DNA of 13,454 nucleotides from BM714 sp964644525 (GCA_964644525.1 CAZXWC010000042.1:1-13454); one strand, 5' to 3'; counted from the first letter of the stretch, positions 5,744 through 12,279 are shown. Program-made: numbers and translations. Notes: a model not told the origin generated them from the sequence alone.

Positions 5744-6719
5744 TAGGTTTGTAAAATCCTCAAGTTTCAATCCATGGTTGAATTTGGCTATAGAAGAATA
5801 TCTTGTTGATCATGTCAAAGCGAACGAAGTAATACTTTATCTTTGGCAGAACATGGATACTGTTGTCATCGGAAGCAATCAGAATCCATGGAAAGAATGC
5901 AATATTGAAAAAATGAAGAGTGAAGGCATAAAGCTCGCCAGAAGGTTATCAGGAGGTGGAGCTGTATTTCATGATGTCGGAAATTTGAATTTTACATTTG
6001 TGATGGGAAAAGATTTGTATGACCAAAATAAACAATTGAGTGTAATTTTGGATGCAGTTAATGCATTTGGCCTAGATGCTGAATTTTCCGGAAGAAACGA
6101 TATATTGATAAATGGAAGAAAATTTTCGGGCAATGCATATTATTTTGGAGATAATTCATCGTATCATCACGGAACAATTTTGGTAGATGCCGATATTTCT
6201 AAACTTTCTGAAAACCTCAATCCTTCCAAGCAAAAGATTGTTTCGAAAGGTGTGGACTCAGTAAAATCAAGAGTTGTAAACCTGAAGGCGATAAATGATG
6301 AAATAACCATTGCAGATATGAAGGCAAGCATATTCAAAAGTTTTCAGAAAGCATTTGGTAATGTTTGTTCGTATACAGAATACGCAAATTCTGAAAACAT
6401 TAACGAAGAGATAGGTAGACTGTATGAAAAATATTCTTCATGGGAATGGCTATATGCTGAAAGTCCGTCATTTGACGCTTATTACGATAATCGTTTTGAT
6501 TGGGGAGAAGTCCAGATAGGATTGAATTTTGTCGATGGATGTATTAAAAATGTAAAGGTTTATACAGATTCGATGAATACATCTTTTGTGGATAAGCTGG
6601 CTTATTTACTCGATGGCGTCAAATTTCAGAATGAAGAAGTTTTAAAGGCTATAAGATCTGGCAGATTTGAAGGAGAAGAAAAGCAAATATTCGAGGATGT
6701 GGCAACTTTGTTCGAATAA
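5727..6719 (+). CDS. lplA: Lipoate-protein ligase A family
   Basis: Attaches lipoate to a carrier lysine by way of lipoyl-AMP. From TTG 5727 the 330-aa product contains NLAIEEYL, the nucleotide/lipoate-binding motif RRLSGGGAVFHD (about 72-83) with GNLNFTF, then GRNDILINGRKFSGNA (about 122-137) with the family's catalytic Lys at about 132. HHGTILVD and SKGVDSVKSRVVNL follow, then a C-terminal accessory domain as in full-length bacterial LplA. There is no ATG. TTG 5727 gives the usual short N-terminus (KKQISRFVKSSSFNP) but overlaps the carrier gene by 17 bases and lacks a clear ribosome binding site; TTG 5721, GTG 5709 and GTG 5691 are alternatives. The overlap implies translational coupling. 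Probably specific for the neighbouring carrier, although it could also serve GcvH elsewhere in the genome. Confidence 0.9.
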   Translation: MKKQISRFVKSSSFNPWLNLAIEEYLVDHVKANEVILYLWQNMDTVVIGSNQNPWKECNIEKMKSEGIKLARRLSGGGAVFHDVGNLNFTFVMGKDLYDQNKQLSVILDAVNAFGLDAEFSGRNDILINGRKFSGNAYYFGDNSSYHHGTILVDADISKLSENLNPSKQKIVSKGVDSVKSRVVNLKAINDEITIADMKASIFKSFQKAFGNVCSYTEYANSENINEEIGRLYEKYSSWEWLYAESPSFDAYYDNRFDWGEVQIGLNFVDGCIKNVKVYTDSMNTSFVDKLAYLLDGVKFQNEEVLKAIRSGRFEGEEKQIFEDVATLFE

Positions 6720-6765
6720 TAAACGTAGATTAGTAAAGATTTGAGCATTTGGCATATAACTTTAT

Positions 6766-6771
6766 AGGAGG
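6766..6771 (+). promoter_or_regulatory. Ribosome binding site favouring a GTG start for the NuoE-like gene
   Basis: AGGAGG lies only 2 bases before ATG 6774 but 8 bases before the in-frame GTG 6780, so initiation at GTG 6780 is more likely. Confidence 0.7.
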
Positions 6772-6779
6772 TAATGCAA

Positions 6780-7265
6780 GTGATTCATACAATTACGAAT
6801 TTTTTTACAGATGAACAGGTAAGTGCATTGGATGATATTATAGATGCGCATAAAGAAAAACCTGGCAGTTTGATTCCAATGTTGGAAGAGACGCAAGAAT
6901 TGTTGGGATACATACCAGAATGCGTACAGGAAAGAATTTCGGTAAAAGCAGATATTGCTCCCAACAAGATTTATGGTGTAGTCACTTTTTATTCATTTTT
7001 CTCGATGAACCAAAAGGCAAGACACAGAATACAAGTCTGCTTGGGAACTGCATGTTATGTAAAAGGCGGAAAAGAAATCGCAGAAAAAATCGAAAAAGAC
7101 CTTGGCGTCAAGTTTGGAGAAAGCACCGAAGATGGAAGATTCACCTATGAGAAAGCGAGATGCTTTGGAGCATGCGGGCTTGCACCCATCATACTTGTGG
7201 ATGGCAAGGTTTATGGGAAAGTTACGCTAGACAGCGTTGATGGAATTCTTAGCCAATACGAATAA
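6780..7265 (+). CDS. NuoE-like [2Fe-2S] thioredoxin-fold subunit
   Basis: A 161-aa homologue of the 24-kDa subunit of complex I and of HydC/HoxE-type subunits. An N-terminal helical part (ALDDIIDAHKEKPGSLIPML...LLGYIP) leads into the thioredoxin-like domain. It carries all four [2Fe-2S] ligands, C-x4-C in CLGTACYVKGG (about Cys87 and Cys92 from the GTG start) and C-x3-C in CFGACGLAP (about Cys128 and Cys132). It would pair with the NuoF-like protein encoded next, accepting or donating electrons at the flavin. The start is set at GTG 6780 by the position of AGGAGG; ATG 6774 adds two residues. It follows lplA by 60 bases and precedes the NuoF-like gene by 28 bases. No membrane subunits of complex I are encoded here, so a soluble complex is expected. 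Confidence 0.9.
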   Translation: MIHTITNFFTDEQVSALDDIIDAHKEKPGSLIPMLEETQELLGYIPECVQERISVKADIAPNKIYGVVTFYSFFSMNQKARHRIQVCLGTACYVKGGKEIAEKIEKDLGVKFGESTEDGRFTYEKARCFGACGLAPIILVDGKVYGKVTLDSVDGILSQYE

Positions 7266-7293
7266 AACAATTTAGTCATAGGGAGTGAGTATA

Positions 7294-9009
7294 ATGGGTA
7301 AGACAATAGCCGAGATTAACGGCATTAGAGACAATGTTATCAAAAAGACAGCTGAGGACAAAGAGCTTATCAGAATATATGTACATATGGGCACATGCGG
7401 GATAGCTTCGGGTGCTACAAGTGTTTTGACTACTTTTAGAAAAATAATAAAGGAAAATAAGTTCAAGGGAGCAAAGATAATTACCACGGGATGTGCAGGA
7501 ATTTGTTCCAAGGAGCCGCTTGTAACAGTTGCACTTCCAGGACAGGAACCCATAATGTATGAATACATTGATGAAGAAAAAGCAAAAGAAATATTTGCAA
7601 GTCATGTTATGGGTGGGGAAATAGTTAAAGAATATGCATACGTAAGAGGAATGGAAACTCAATTGCAAGAAAGAAAGAATAACAATGGAAAGGTAGAGGG
7701 AGAAGCCGTTGTTGATTCCAGCATACCGGGAATCGAAGAAGTTCCTTTTTTTGCTGTCCAGGAACAAAGGGTAATGAAAAACAGAGGGCTGATAGATCCA
7801 AACAATATCGACCATTACATAGGAAGAGACGGATACCAAGGTGCAATTAAGGCTTTGACATCAATGGATCCAACAGAAATTATCAATGTAGTCCTTGATG
7901 CTGGAATTAGAGGAAGAGGAGGCGCAGGTTTCCCAACAGGATTGAAATGGAAATTTGCAGCAAAAGAACCTGAAGGAATGAAATACATGCTATGCAATGC
8001 GGACGAGGGAGACCCGGGTGCGTTTATGGACAGAAGTGTTCTTGAGAGTGATCCGCACAGCGTAATAGAAGGCATGATTATTGCTGCAAAGGCAATAGGT
8101 GCGCATATGGGATATATCTATTGCAGAGCAGAGTATCCACTTGCAGTTGAAACGCTTAATAAAGCAATCAAGAAAGCAAGAGCATATGGACTTTTGGGAG
8201 AAGACATACTAGGAACAGGATTTGATTTTGACATAGAGGTCTATGAAGGGGCAGGAGCATTTGTTTGTGGCGAAGAGACGGCTCTAATGAGATCCATCGA
8301 AGGATTGAGGGGGAATCCAAGACCAAAGCCGCCATTCCCGGCGCATGCAGGTCTATGGGAGAAACCGACAGTTTTGAATAATGTTGAAACACTTGCCAAT
8401 ATACCCCAAATATTGCATAAAGGCAGTGAGTGGTATGCAGAAATTGGAACAGAAAAAAGCAAGGGGACAAAAGTGTTCTCCATCACTGGAGACATCAATA
8501 ATGTTGGCTGCGTCGAAGTGCCAATAGGAACAAAGCTAGGCACAATTGTAAATGATATAGGTGGAGGAGTTGTTGAAGGCAAAAGTTTCAAGGCGGCTCA
8601 GCTTGGAGGACCATCAGGCGGATGCATACCATTGGCTCATATCGATGTACCAGTTGACTACGAAACATTACAGGAGTATGGATCGATAATGGGCTCTGGA
8701 GGAATGATTGTAATCACAGACGACAAAAGTGCTGTTGATATTGCTAAATTCTTCATGGAATTCTGTACAGAAGAATCTTGCGGGAAATGCATACCGGGAC
8801 GTGAAGGCACAAAGCAGATGCTTAATATACTGAATAAAATTGACGAAGGTCGCGGTGAAGCATCTGATATTCCTAGAATAGAGGAATTGGCCAGCGTTAT
8901 TCAAAAAACTGCGCTTTGCGCACTTGGAAAGACGTCTGCAAATCCTGTATTAAGTACTCTGCGCTACTTCAGAAATGAATATGAAGAAGCGGTATCGAAA
9001 AACAATTAG
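7294..9009 (+). CDS. NuoF/HydB-like NAD(P)H- and FMN-binding subunit
   Basis: From ATG 7294 (GGGAG at 7281-7285, 8 bases upstream) the product is 571 aa. Residues 1 to about 110 are a thioredoxin-like [2Fe-2S] domain with Cys35, Cys67 and Cys71 visible; a fourth canonical ligand is not obvious. The NuoF core carries the flavin/NADH signatures GRGGAGFPTG (207-216), EGDPGAF (238-244) and EGAGAFVCGEET (318-329), then an SLBB-like segment. The C-terminal [4Fe-4S] region shows Cys496, Cys499 and Cys542, but the position expected to be the third Cys in SCGKCxPC is Gly502 (GGA codon, read directly). It ends there, without the extra ferredoxin domain of many HydB proteins. It should exchange hydride with NAD(H) or NADP(H) and pass electrons to the NuoE-like subunit and the HoxU-like fusion. 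Which nucleotide it uses cannot be read. Confidence 0.92.
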   Translation: MGKTIAEINGIRDNVIKKTAEDKELIRIYVHMGTCGIASGATSVLTTFRKIIKENKFKGAKIITTGCAGICSKEPLVTVALPGQEPIMYEYIDEEKAKEIFASHVMGGEIVKEYAYVRGMETQLQERKNNNGKVEGEAVVDSSIPGIEEVPFFAVQEQRVMKNRGLIDPNNIDHYIGRDGYQGAIKALTSMDPTEIINVVLDAGIRGRGGAGFPTGLKWKFAAKEPEGMKYMLCNADEGDPGAFMDRSVLESDPHSVIEGMIIAAKAIGAHMGYIYCRAEYPLAVETLNKAIKKARAYGLLGEDILGTGFDFDIEVYEGAGAFVCGEETALMRSIEGLRGNPRPKPPFPAHAGLWEKPTVLNNVETLANIPQILHKGSEWYAEIGTEKSKGTKVFSITGDINNVGCVEVPIGTKLGTIVNDIGGGVVEGKSFKAAQLGGPSGGCIPLAHIDVPVDYETLQEYGSIMGSGGMIVITDDKSAVDIAKFFMEFCTEESCGKCIPGREGTKQMLNILNKIDEGRGEASDIPRIEELASVIQKTALCALGKTSANPVLSTLRYFRNEYEEAVSKNN

Positions 9010-9021
9010 AGGGGTGTAATC

Positions 9022-9525
9022 ATGATATTTACGAAAGCTTTGGAATATGAGGATATTAGAAAAAACATTGACAAAGATAATGATGTCATTACAATAATTG
9101 GCTGTGAAACATGTGTGAGAGTTGCAGGTTCAGGTGGGCAGGAAAAAATGAAAGAGCTTGCCATGCAATTGATGAGCGACGGCTACAATGTAAAAGATGG
9201 ATTCATGGTGCCCACAGCTTGTACTCCCAAAATATTCTTGGCCAAATTGGGCAGAGATGTAAATACGATACTTTCCCTTGCATGCGAAGCCGGTTCGGCA
9301 AACCTTGAAAGGTCATATCCCGAATACAAGGTTGTTCAGACAATCAAAGATGTTGGACTCATGGTTGCTGATACCGACAAGGAGGTATTGAAGGTTACAA
9401 TGCCCTACAAGGGTAGCGAAAATGAAACCGGAAGAGAATTCAAGGCATTTATTGGAGACAGGAACGAAAATGACAACAGTCTGCCGATTATGGAAATGGC
9501 GGAAGTGACGGGGGTGGCGAAATGA
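9022..9525 (+). CDS. MetV-like Fe-S protein (methylene-THF reductase C-terminal-type domain)
   Basis: A 167-aa protein resembling the MetV subunit/domain of clostridial methylene-tetrahydrofolate reductases, from the pattern IIGCETCVRVAGSGGQEK, then ACTPK, then LSLACEAGSANL. Four cysteines stand out: Cys28, Cys31, Cys67 and Cys88, suitable for an Fe-S cluster or zinc. MetV normally bridges MetF to an electron-input complex; no MetF is encoded in this window, so folate chemistry cannot be assumed. It is paralogous to the N-terminal half of the next gene. AGGGG (9010-9014) precedes ATG 9022 by 7 bases, 12 bases after the NuoF-like stop. The stop overlaps the next start as ATGA (9522-9525), a sign of translational coupling and of a shared complex. 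Confidence 0.75.
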   Translation: MIFTKALEYEDIRKNIDKDNDVITIIGCETCVRVAGSGGQEKMKELAMQLMSDGYNVKDGFMVPTACTPKIFLAKLGRDVNTILSLACEAGSANLERSYPEYKVVQTIKDVGLMVADTDKEVLKVTMPYKGSENETGREFKAFIGDRNENDNSLPIMEMAEVTGVAK

Positions 9526-10745
9526 TTATATCACTTCGTTCTATTAGCTACGACGATTTGAAAAAACAATTGAGCAAGGATGATAAAATAGTTATAAACA
9601 GCTGCAGCAGCTGCATAGTTGCATGTGGAATTGGCGGAACAATAAAGATGGAAACGCTTGAAAATATGCTTAAGGCCGACGGCTATAATGTGCTTGGAAA
9701 AGACTTGATAAGTATAGGTTGCACATTGAACCTTGTTGAAAAACACTGTAAAGACATAAAGAAAAAAGACATGTACGAAGAGGCAACTGTAATCATTCCT
9801 TTGATTTGCGAAAATGGTCTCAAAGGGATAGAGCATGTATTTCGCGACAAAAAAGTGATTCGTATAGCAAAAACGCTTGGAACCGGTAACTTTACAATGG
9901 ATAGGGGAGTGGTTTTGACAAATCCATTTGAAGGTGTCGCGCTGGAAGCGAGCGTTGAAGGATACGAGCTATATGAAGTTGCTGAAGAATTGGGATTGTT
10001 TGAAGACTTCTTCGACGAGTTTGATGCACCTGAAATGGAAAGGGAATATGTGAATTTCACTGTCAATGGTGAAGAACTGACAGCTGAAAAAGGTCGAAAC
10101 CTTTTGACTGTATGCGAAGAGAACGGAATAGAAATTCCACATCTTTGCTACGACGAGGAATTGACTGGGGCCGGAGTATGCAGAATGTGTCTTGTAAAGA
10201 TAAAAGGCGCCAGAGATCTCCAACCTGCATGCTGCACTCCCGTTTCGGATGGAATGGAAGTAATAAGCGAAGACGAAGAGCTTAACCACTACCGTCGAAT
10301 TATTCTTGAACTGGTGCTTGCGTCCAGAAACCACAATTGCCTTACATGTTCAAAGGGAGTGCCGAATCCGATGTTTAGCTGCGAACTTCAAAAGCTGATG
10401 AGGAAGTTCGGAATCGAGTCAAGCAGATACGAGAACACAAGCGAGCCCATCATCGTGGACGATTCGAGTCCTGTAATAGAATACGATGCTAACAAATGCA
10501 TACTTTGTGGCAGGTGCGTAAGGGCCTGCGAGGAAATAGCGGGGCAATGCAACATAGGTTTTGTTAACAGAGGTTCTGAGACCATGGTTGCCGCAGGACT
10601 AAATGTCGAGATGGACCAAAGCGCATGTGCAGCATGCATGGCATGTGTAAACGTATGTCCTACAGGTGCGCTTACTGAAAGAGTAATACATTTCATAGGC
10701 AAAGATTGGGAGCCTGTAAAAGTTTATGCTGATTATGCGGAATAA
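9522..10745 (+). CDS. Fusion: MetV-like domain plus HoxU/NuoG N-terminal Fe-S domains
   Basis: 407 aa. Residues 1 to about 170 are a second MetV-like module (SCSSCIVACGIGGT; Cys28, Cys31, Cys67 and Cys96 match the four Cys of the preceding protein, with extra Cys35). Residues about 175-240 form a plant-type [2Fe-2S] domain (Cys209, Cys220, Cys223, Cys237). About 258-295 is the NuoG His/Cys [4Fe-4S] region (His271, Cys273, Cys276, Cys287), with unusual spacing. About 320-385 is a two-cluster ferredoxin domain (Cys326, 329, 332, 336 or 343; and Cys369, 372, 375, 379). It then stops; there is no hydrogenase H-cluster domain and no molybdopterin domain. It looks like the electron wire that connects the NuoEF pair to the MetV-like modules. 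Last gene of the operon, with a 4-base overlap with the previous one. Confidence 0.88.
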   Translation: MIISLRSISYDDLKKQLSKDDKIVINSCSSCIVACGIGGTIKMETLENMLKADGYNVLGKDLISIGCTLNLVEKHCKDIKKKDMYEEATVIIPLICENGLKGIEHVFRDKKVIRIAKTLGTGNFTMDRGVVLTNPFEGVALEASVEGYELYEVAEELGLFEDFFDEFDAPEMEREYVNFTVNGEELTAEKGRNLLTVCEENGIEIPHLCYDEELTGAGVCRMCLVKIKGARDLQPACCTPVSDGMEVISEDEELNHYRRIILELVLASRNHNCLTCSKGVPNPMFSCELQKLMRKFGIESSRYENTSEPIIVDDSSPVIEYDANKCILCGRCVRACEEIAGQCNIGFVNRGSETMVAAGLNVEMDQSACAACMACVNVCPTGALTERVIHFIGKDWEPVKVYADYAE

Positions 10746-10832
10746 GACGAACAGCATTAAATGAGAATTGAATTACGGTTTTCACTGAAATTTATGGAAG
10801 CCTAGCGGGTTCGATAAATAATTAAAATATTT

Positions 10833-10886
10833 AAATAGCTCATCCAGGCACATATAGTGCCCGTATGAGCTATTTTGATTTTTGCT
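10833..10886 (+). terminator. Operon terminator with long two-part stem
   Basis: AAATAGCTCAT (10833-10843) pairs with ATGAGCTATTT (10865-10875); inside it GGCAC (10847-10851) pairs with GTGCC (10857-10861). The tail is TTTTGATTTTT. Between the last stop (10745) and this hairpin I see nothing else. A small AACAGC-TTT-GCTGTT hairpin (10888-10902) follows directly. Confidence 0.85.
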
Positions 10887-10934
10887 GAACAGCTTTGCTG
10901 TTAGTGTAGGGATATAGATGAATTGCAATTACTA

Positions 10935-10962
10935 TTGACTGATTCGGTGAAAGTAGTAAAAT
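10935..10962 (+). promoter_or_regulatory. Sigma-A promoter of the riboswitch-antiporter transcript
   Basis: TTGACT (10935-10940) and TAAAAT (10957-10962) are separated by 16 bases, so transcription would begin near 10969, right at the 5' edge of the riboswitch. Confidence 0.75.
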
Positions 10963-10966
10963 GTAG

Positions 10967-11059
10967 GAGATGAGGGGGCAACATTCCCAAAAGGGAGGCG
11001 GAGTCGTCATGACGGATAGGTATCCCGGTTCTGCCGTCAGAAATATTTTGTGAGACTCA
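10967..11059 (+). promoter_or_regulatory. yybP-ykoY family (Mn2+) riboswitch aptamer
   Basis: The region reads as the known architecture. P1 is TGAG (10971-10974) with CTCA (11056-11059), followed by the G-rich GGGGCAAC loop strand. A CCC-AAAA-GGG hairpin (10986-10995) comes next. Then a helix forms from GGCGGA and TCTGCC that encloses TCGTCA and a GGATA/TATCC hairpin with CCGG after it. The 3' side ends in TTTTGTGAGAC, typical of the family. The placement upstream of a cation antiporter fits, since this class senses Mn2+ and usually turns on exporters. The match is by remembered motifs and hand pairing, not by a covariance model. Confidence 0.78.
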
Positions 11060-11084
11060 GCAATTTGTATTGCTGCGTTTTTTT
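11058..11084 (+). terminator. Riboswitch-controlled intrinsic terminator
   Basis: CAGCAA (11058-11063) pairs with TTGCTG (11070-11075), followed by CGTTTTTTT. Its left arm shares bases with the 3' strand of aptamer helix P1 (CTCA, 11056-11059), so Mn2+-stabilised P1 would hinder the terminator and allow read-through into the antiporter gene. Confidence 0.75.
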
Positions 11085-11100
11085 AGTTGACGAGTGGTAG

Positions 11101-11107
11101 AAGGAGG
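11101..11107 (+). promoter_or_regulatory. Ribosome binding site that sets a TTG start for the antiporter
   Basis: AAGGAGG lies 7 bases before TTG 11115. The upstream in-frame GTG 11094 has no such site and would read through this one. Confidence 0.8.
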
Positions 11108-11114
11108 CAGTAAA

Positions 11115-12125
11115 TTGGAAAAAATACTTCATGATTTGTTTATGCAATGGTCTACAGTTGCATTATTCGCAGTTATTGCCTTTTCACTGCTTCTTCTAAG
11201 CAAAGGAGCCGACATTCTGGTTGATGAAGCCGTAAGCCTTTCAATCAGGTGGGGAATACCTAAAATGATTATTGGGGCGACCATTGTATCTATTGGTACA
11301 ACCCTGCCCGAAGCCACTGTTTCAGTAATGGCTGCTGTAGATGGCAATCCCGATCTTGCGCTTGGAAACGCCATAGGGTCCATAATTGCAGATACCGGTT
11401 TGATTATCGGGATATCCGCATTGATCGGAAGACTGCCGGTTGACAAGAGCGTGGTCAACAGGCAGGGGAAGATTCAACTCTCAGCAGGGTTTTTGCTGGC
11501 GATTGCTGCGCTCCCTGTCTTTTCCAGGACTGGCCAGGGCAACATAAGCCAAATAACCGGAGGGATTTTTCTGATTCTTTTGGCTGCTTACATACTGCTT
11601 ACAATACATTGGTCAAGAACGGCTCATGGGGCAATGGACCAATTGAAAGAAGATGAAGTTTCATTGGCCATTGTTATCTTTAAATTGATCATTGGAGTTT
11701 TTCTTGTAATAGTTTCATCGCAGATACTTATTTCATCTGTTGAAATAACAGCTGTCAGAGTAGGAATTCCACAAGGTATCATTGCCGCAACCCTGGTTGC
11801 ATTCGGCACCAGTCTTCCAGAGCTCATAACCTGCGTGACAGCCGTAAGGAAAGGCCATGGAGAAATAGCCATAGGCAATATTGTGGGAGCCGATATTCTG
11901 AATGTTTTGTTTGTAATCGGTAGCTCGGCCCTTGTTACAAAGGGAGGGCTTGATGTCCCCTTCGTTTTTTACAAACTTCAGATTCCTGCCATGCTTATCA
12001 TTTTGACATCATTCAGAATATTTACAAGCAAGACGGAAGATGGAGAAGAAATAAATAAATTTGAAGGAATGGTGCTCTTTGGAATGTATGCCATTTATAT
12101 TGTTCTTAATTATGTAATGATTTAG
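11115..12125 (+). CDS. CaCA-family cation antiporter (Ca2+ or Mn2+ / Na+ or H+ exchanger)
   Basis: Inner-membrane exchanger of 336 aa with about ten hydrophobic segments and the two inverted alpha-repeats of the family. The first is SIGTTLPEA (about 59-67) with GNAIGSIIAD (about 84-93); the second is AFGTSLPEL (about 229-237) with GNIVGADILN (about 254-263). The acidic residues in the two PE motifs line the ion site. A charged cytoplasmic loop (HGAMDQLKEDE) separates the two halves. Family members export Ca2+; here the upstream Mn2+-type riboswitch suggests Mn2+ export or a wider divalent-cation role. It starts at TTG 11115, as fixed by AAGGAGG. A 35-codon ORF and a DUF6544-like gene follow with no terminator, so they may share its Mn2+-dependent transcript. 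Confidence 0.9.
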   Translation: MEKILHDLFMQWSTVALFAVIAFSLLLLSKGADILVDEAVSLSIRWGIPKMIIGATIVSIGTTLPEATVSVMAAVDGNPDLALGNAIGSIIADTGLIIGISALIGRLPVDKSVVNRQGKIQLSAGFLLAIAALPVFSRTGQGNISQITGGIFLILLAAYILLTIHWSRTAHGAMDQLKEDEVSLAIVIFKLIIGVFLVIVSSQILISSVEITAVRVGIPQGIIAATLVAFGTSLPELITCVTAVRKGHGEIAIGNIVGADILNVLFVIGSSALVTKGGLDVPFVFYKLQIPAMLIILTSFRIFTSKTEDGEEINKFEGMVLFGMYAIYIVLNYVMI

Positions 12126-12156
12126 CGTTTGGACACTGGAGCGTTGCCAGGATACC

Positions 12157-12162
12157 AAGGAG
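12157..12162 (+). promoter_or_regulatory. Ribosome binding site of a 35-codon small ORF
   Basis: AAGGAG stands 7 bases before ATG 12170, ideal spacing. It is the main evidence that the small ORF is translated. Confidence 0.6.
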
Positions 12163-12169
12163 TTTTTCG

Positions 12170-12277
12170 ATGCGAAAATTCATAAAATCAAATAAAGACT
12201 TGATATTGGCCAGTTTGCTTTTGCTGGCAAAATATTTCGAATTTCTTGGCAAAAATACGATTGGAATAGAGGTTTAA
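12170..12277 (+). CDS. Small ORF, 35 aa, possible leader or membrane peptide
   Basis: ATG 12170 follows AAGGAG (12157-12162) by 7 bases. The frame runs 35 codons to TAA (12275-12277), just 2 bases before the next ATG (12280). The peptide starts with basic and polar residues (MRKFIKSNKD), followed by a hydrophobic stretch (LILASLLLLAKYFEFLG) and a short polar tail. It therefore looks like a single-helix membrane or amphipathic peptide. Its end overlaps the AGAGGT ribosome binding site of the DUF6544-like gene, so its translation could couple to or control that gene. No family is recognised. Confidence 0.55.
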   Translation: MRKFIKSNKDLILASLLLLAKYFEFLGKNTIGIEV

Positions 12278-12279
12278 CC

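Noticed and set aside
7276..7839. 187-codon minus-strand frame
   Set aside because: It is antisense to the NuoF-like gene, with low-complexity Phe/Ser/Tyr composition and no ribosome binding site logic.
9522..10745. Iron-only hydrogenase HydA or full NuoG
   Set aside because: The protein stops right after the two-cluster ferredoxin domain; no H-cluster cysteine motifs and no molybdopterin domain follow.
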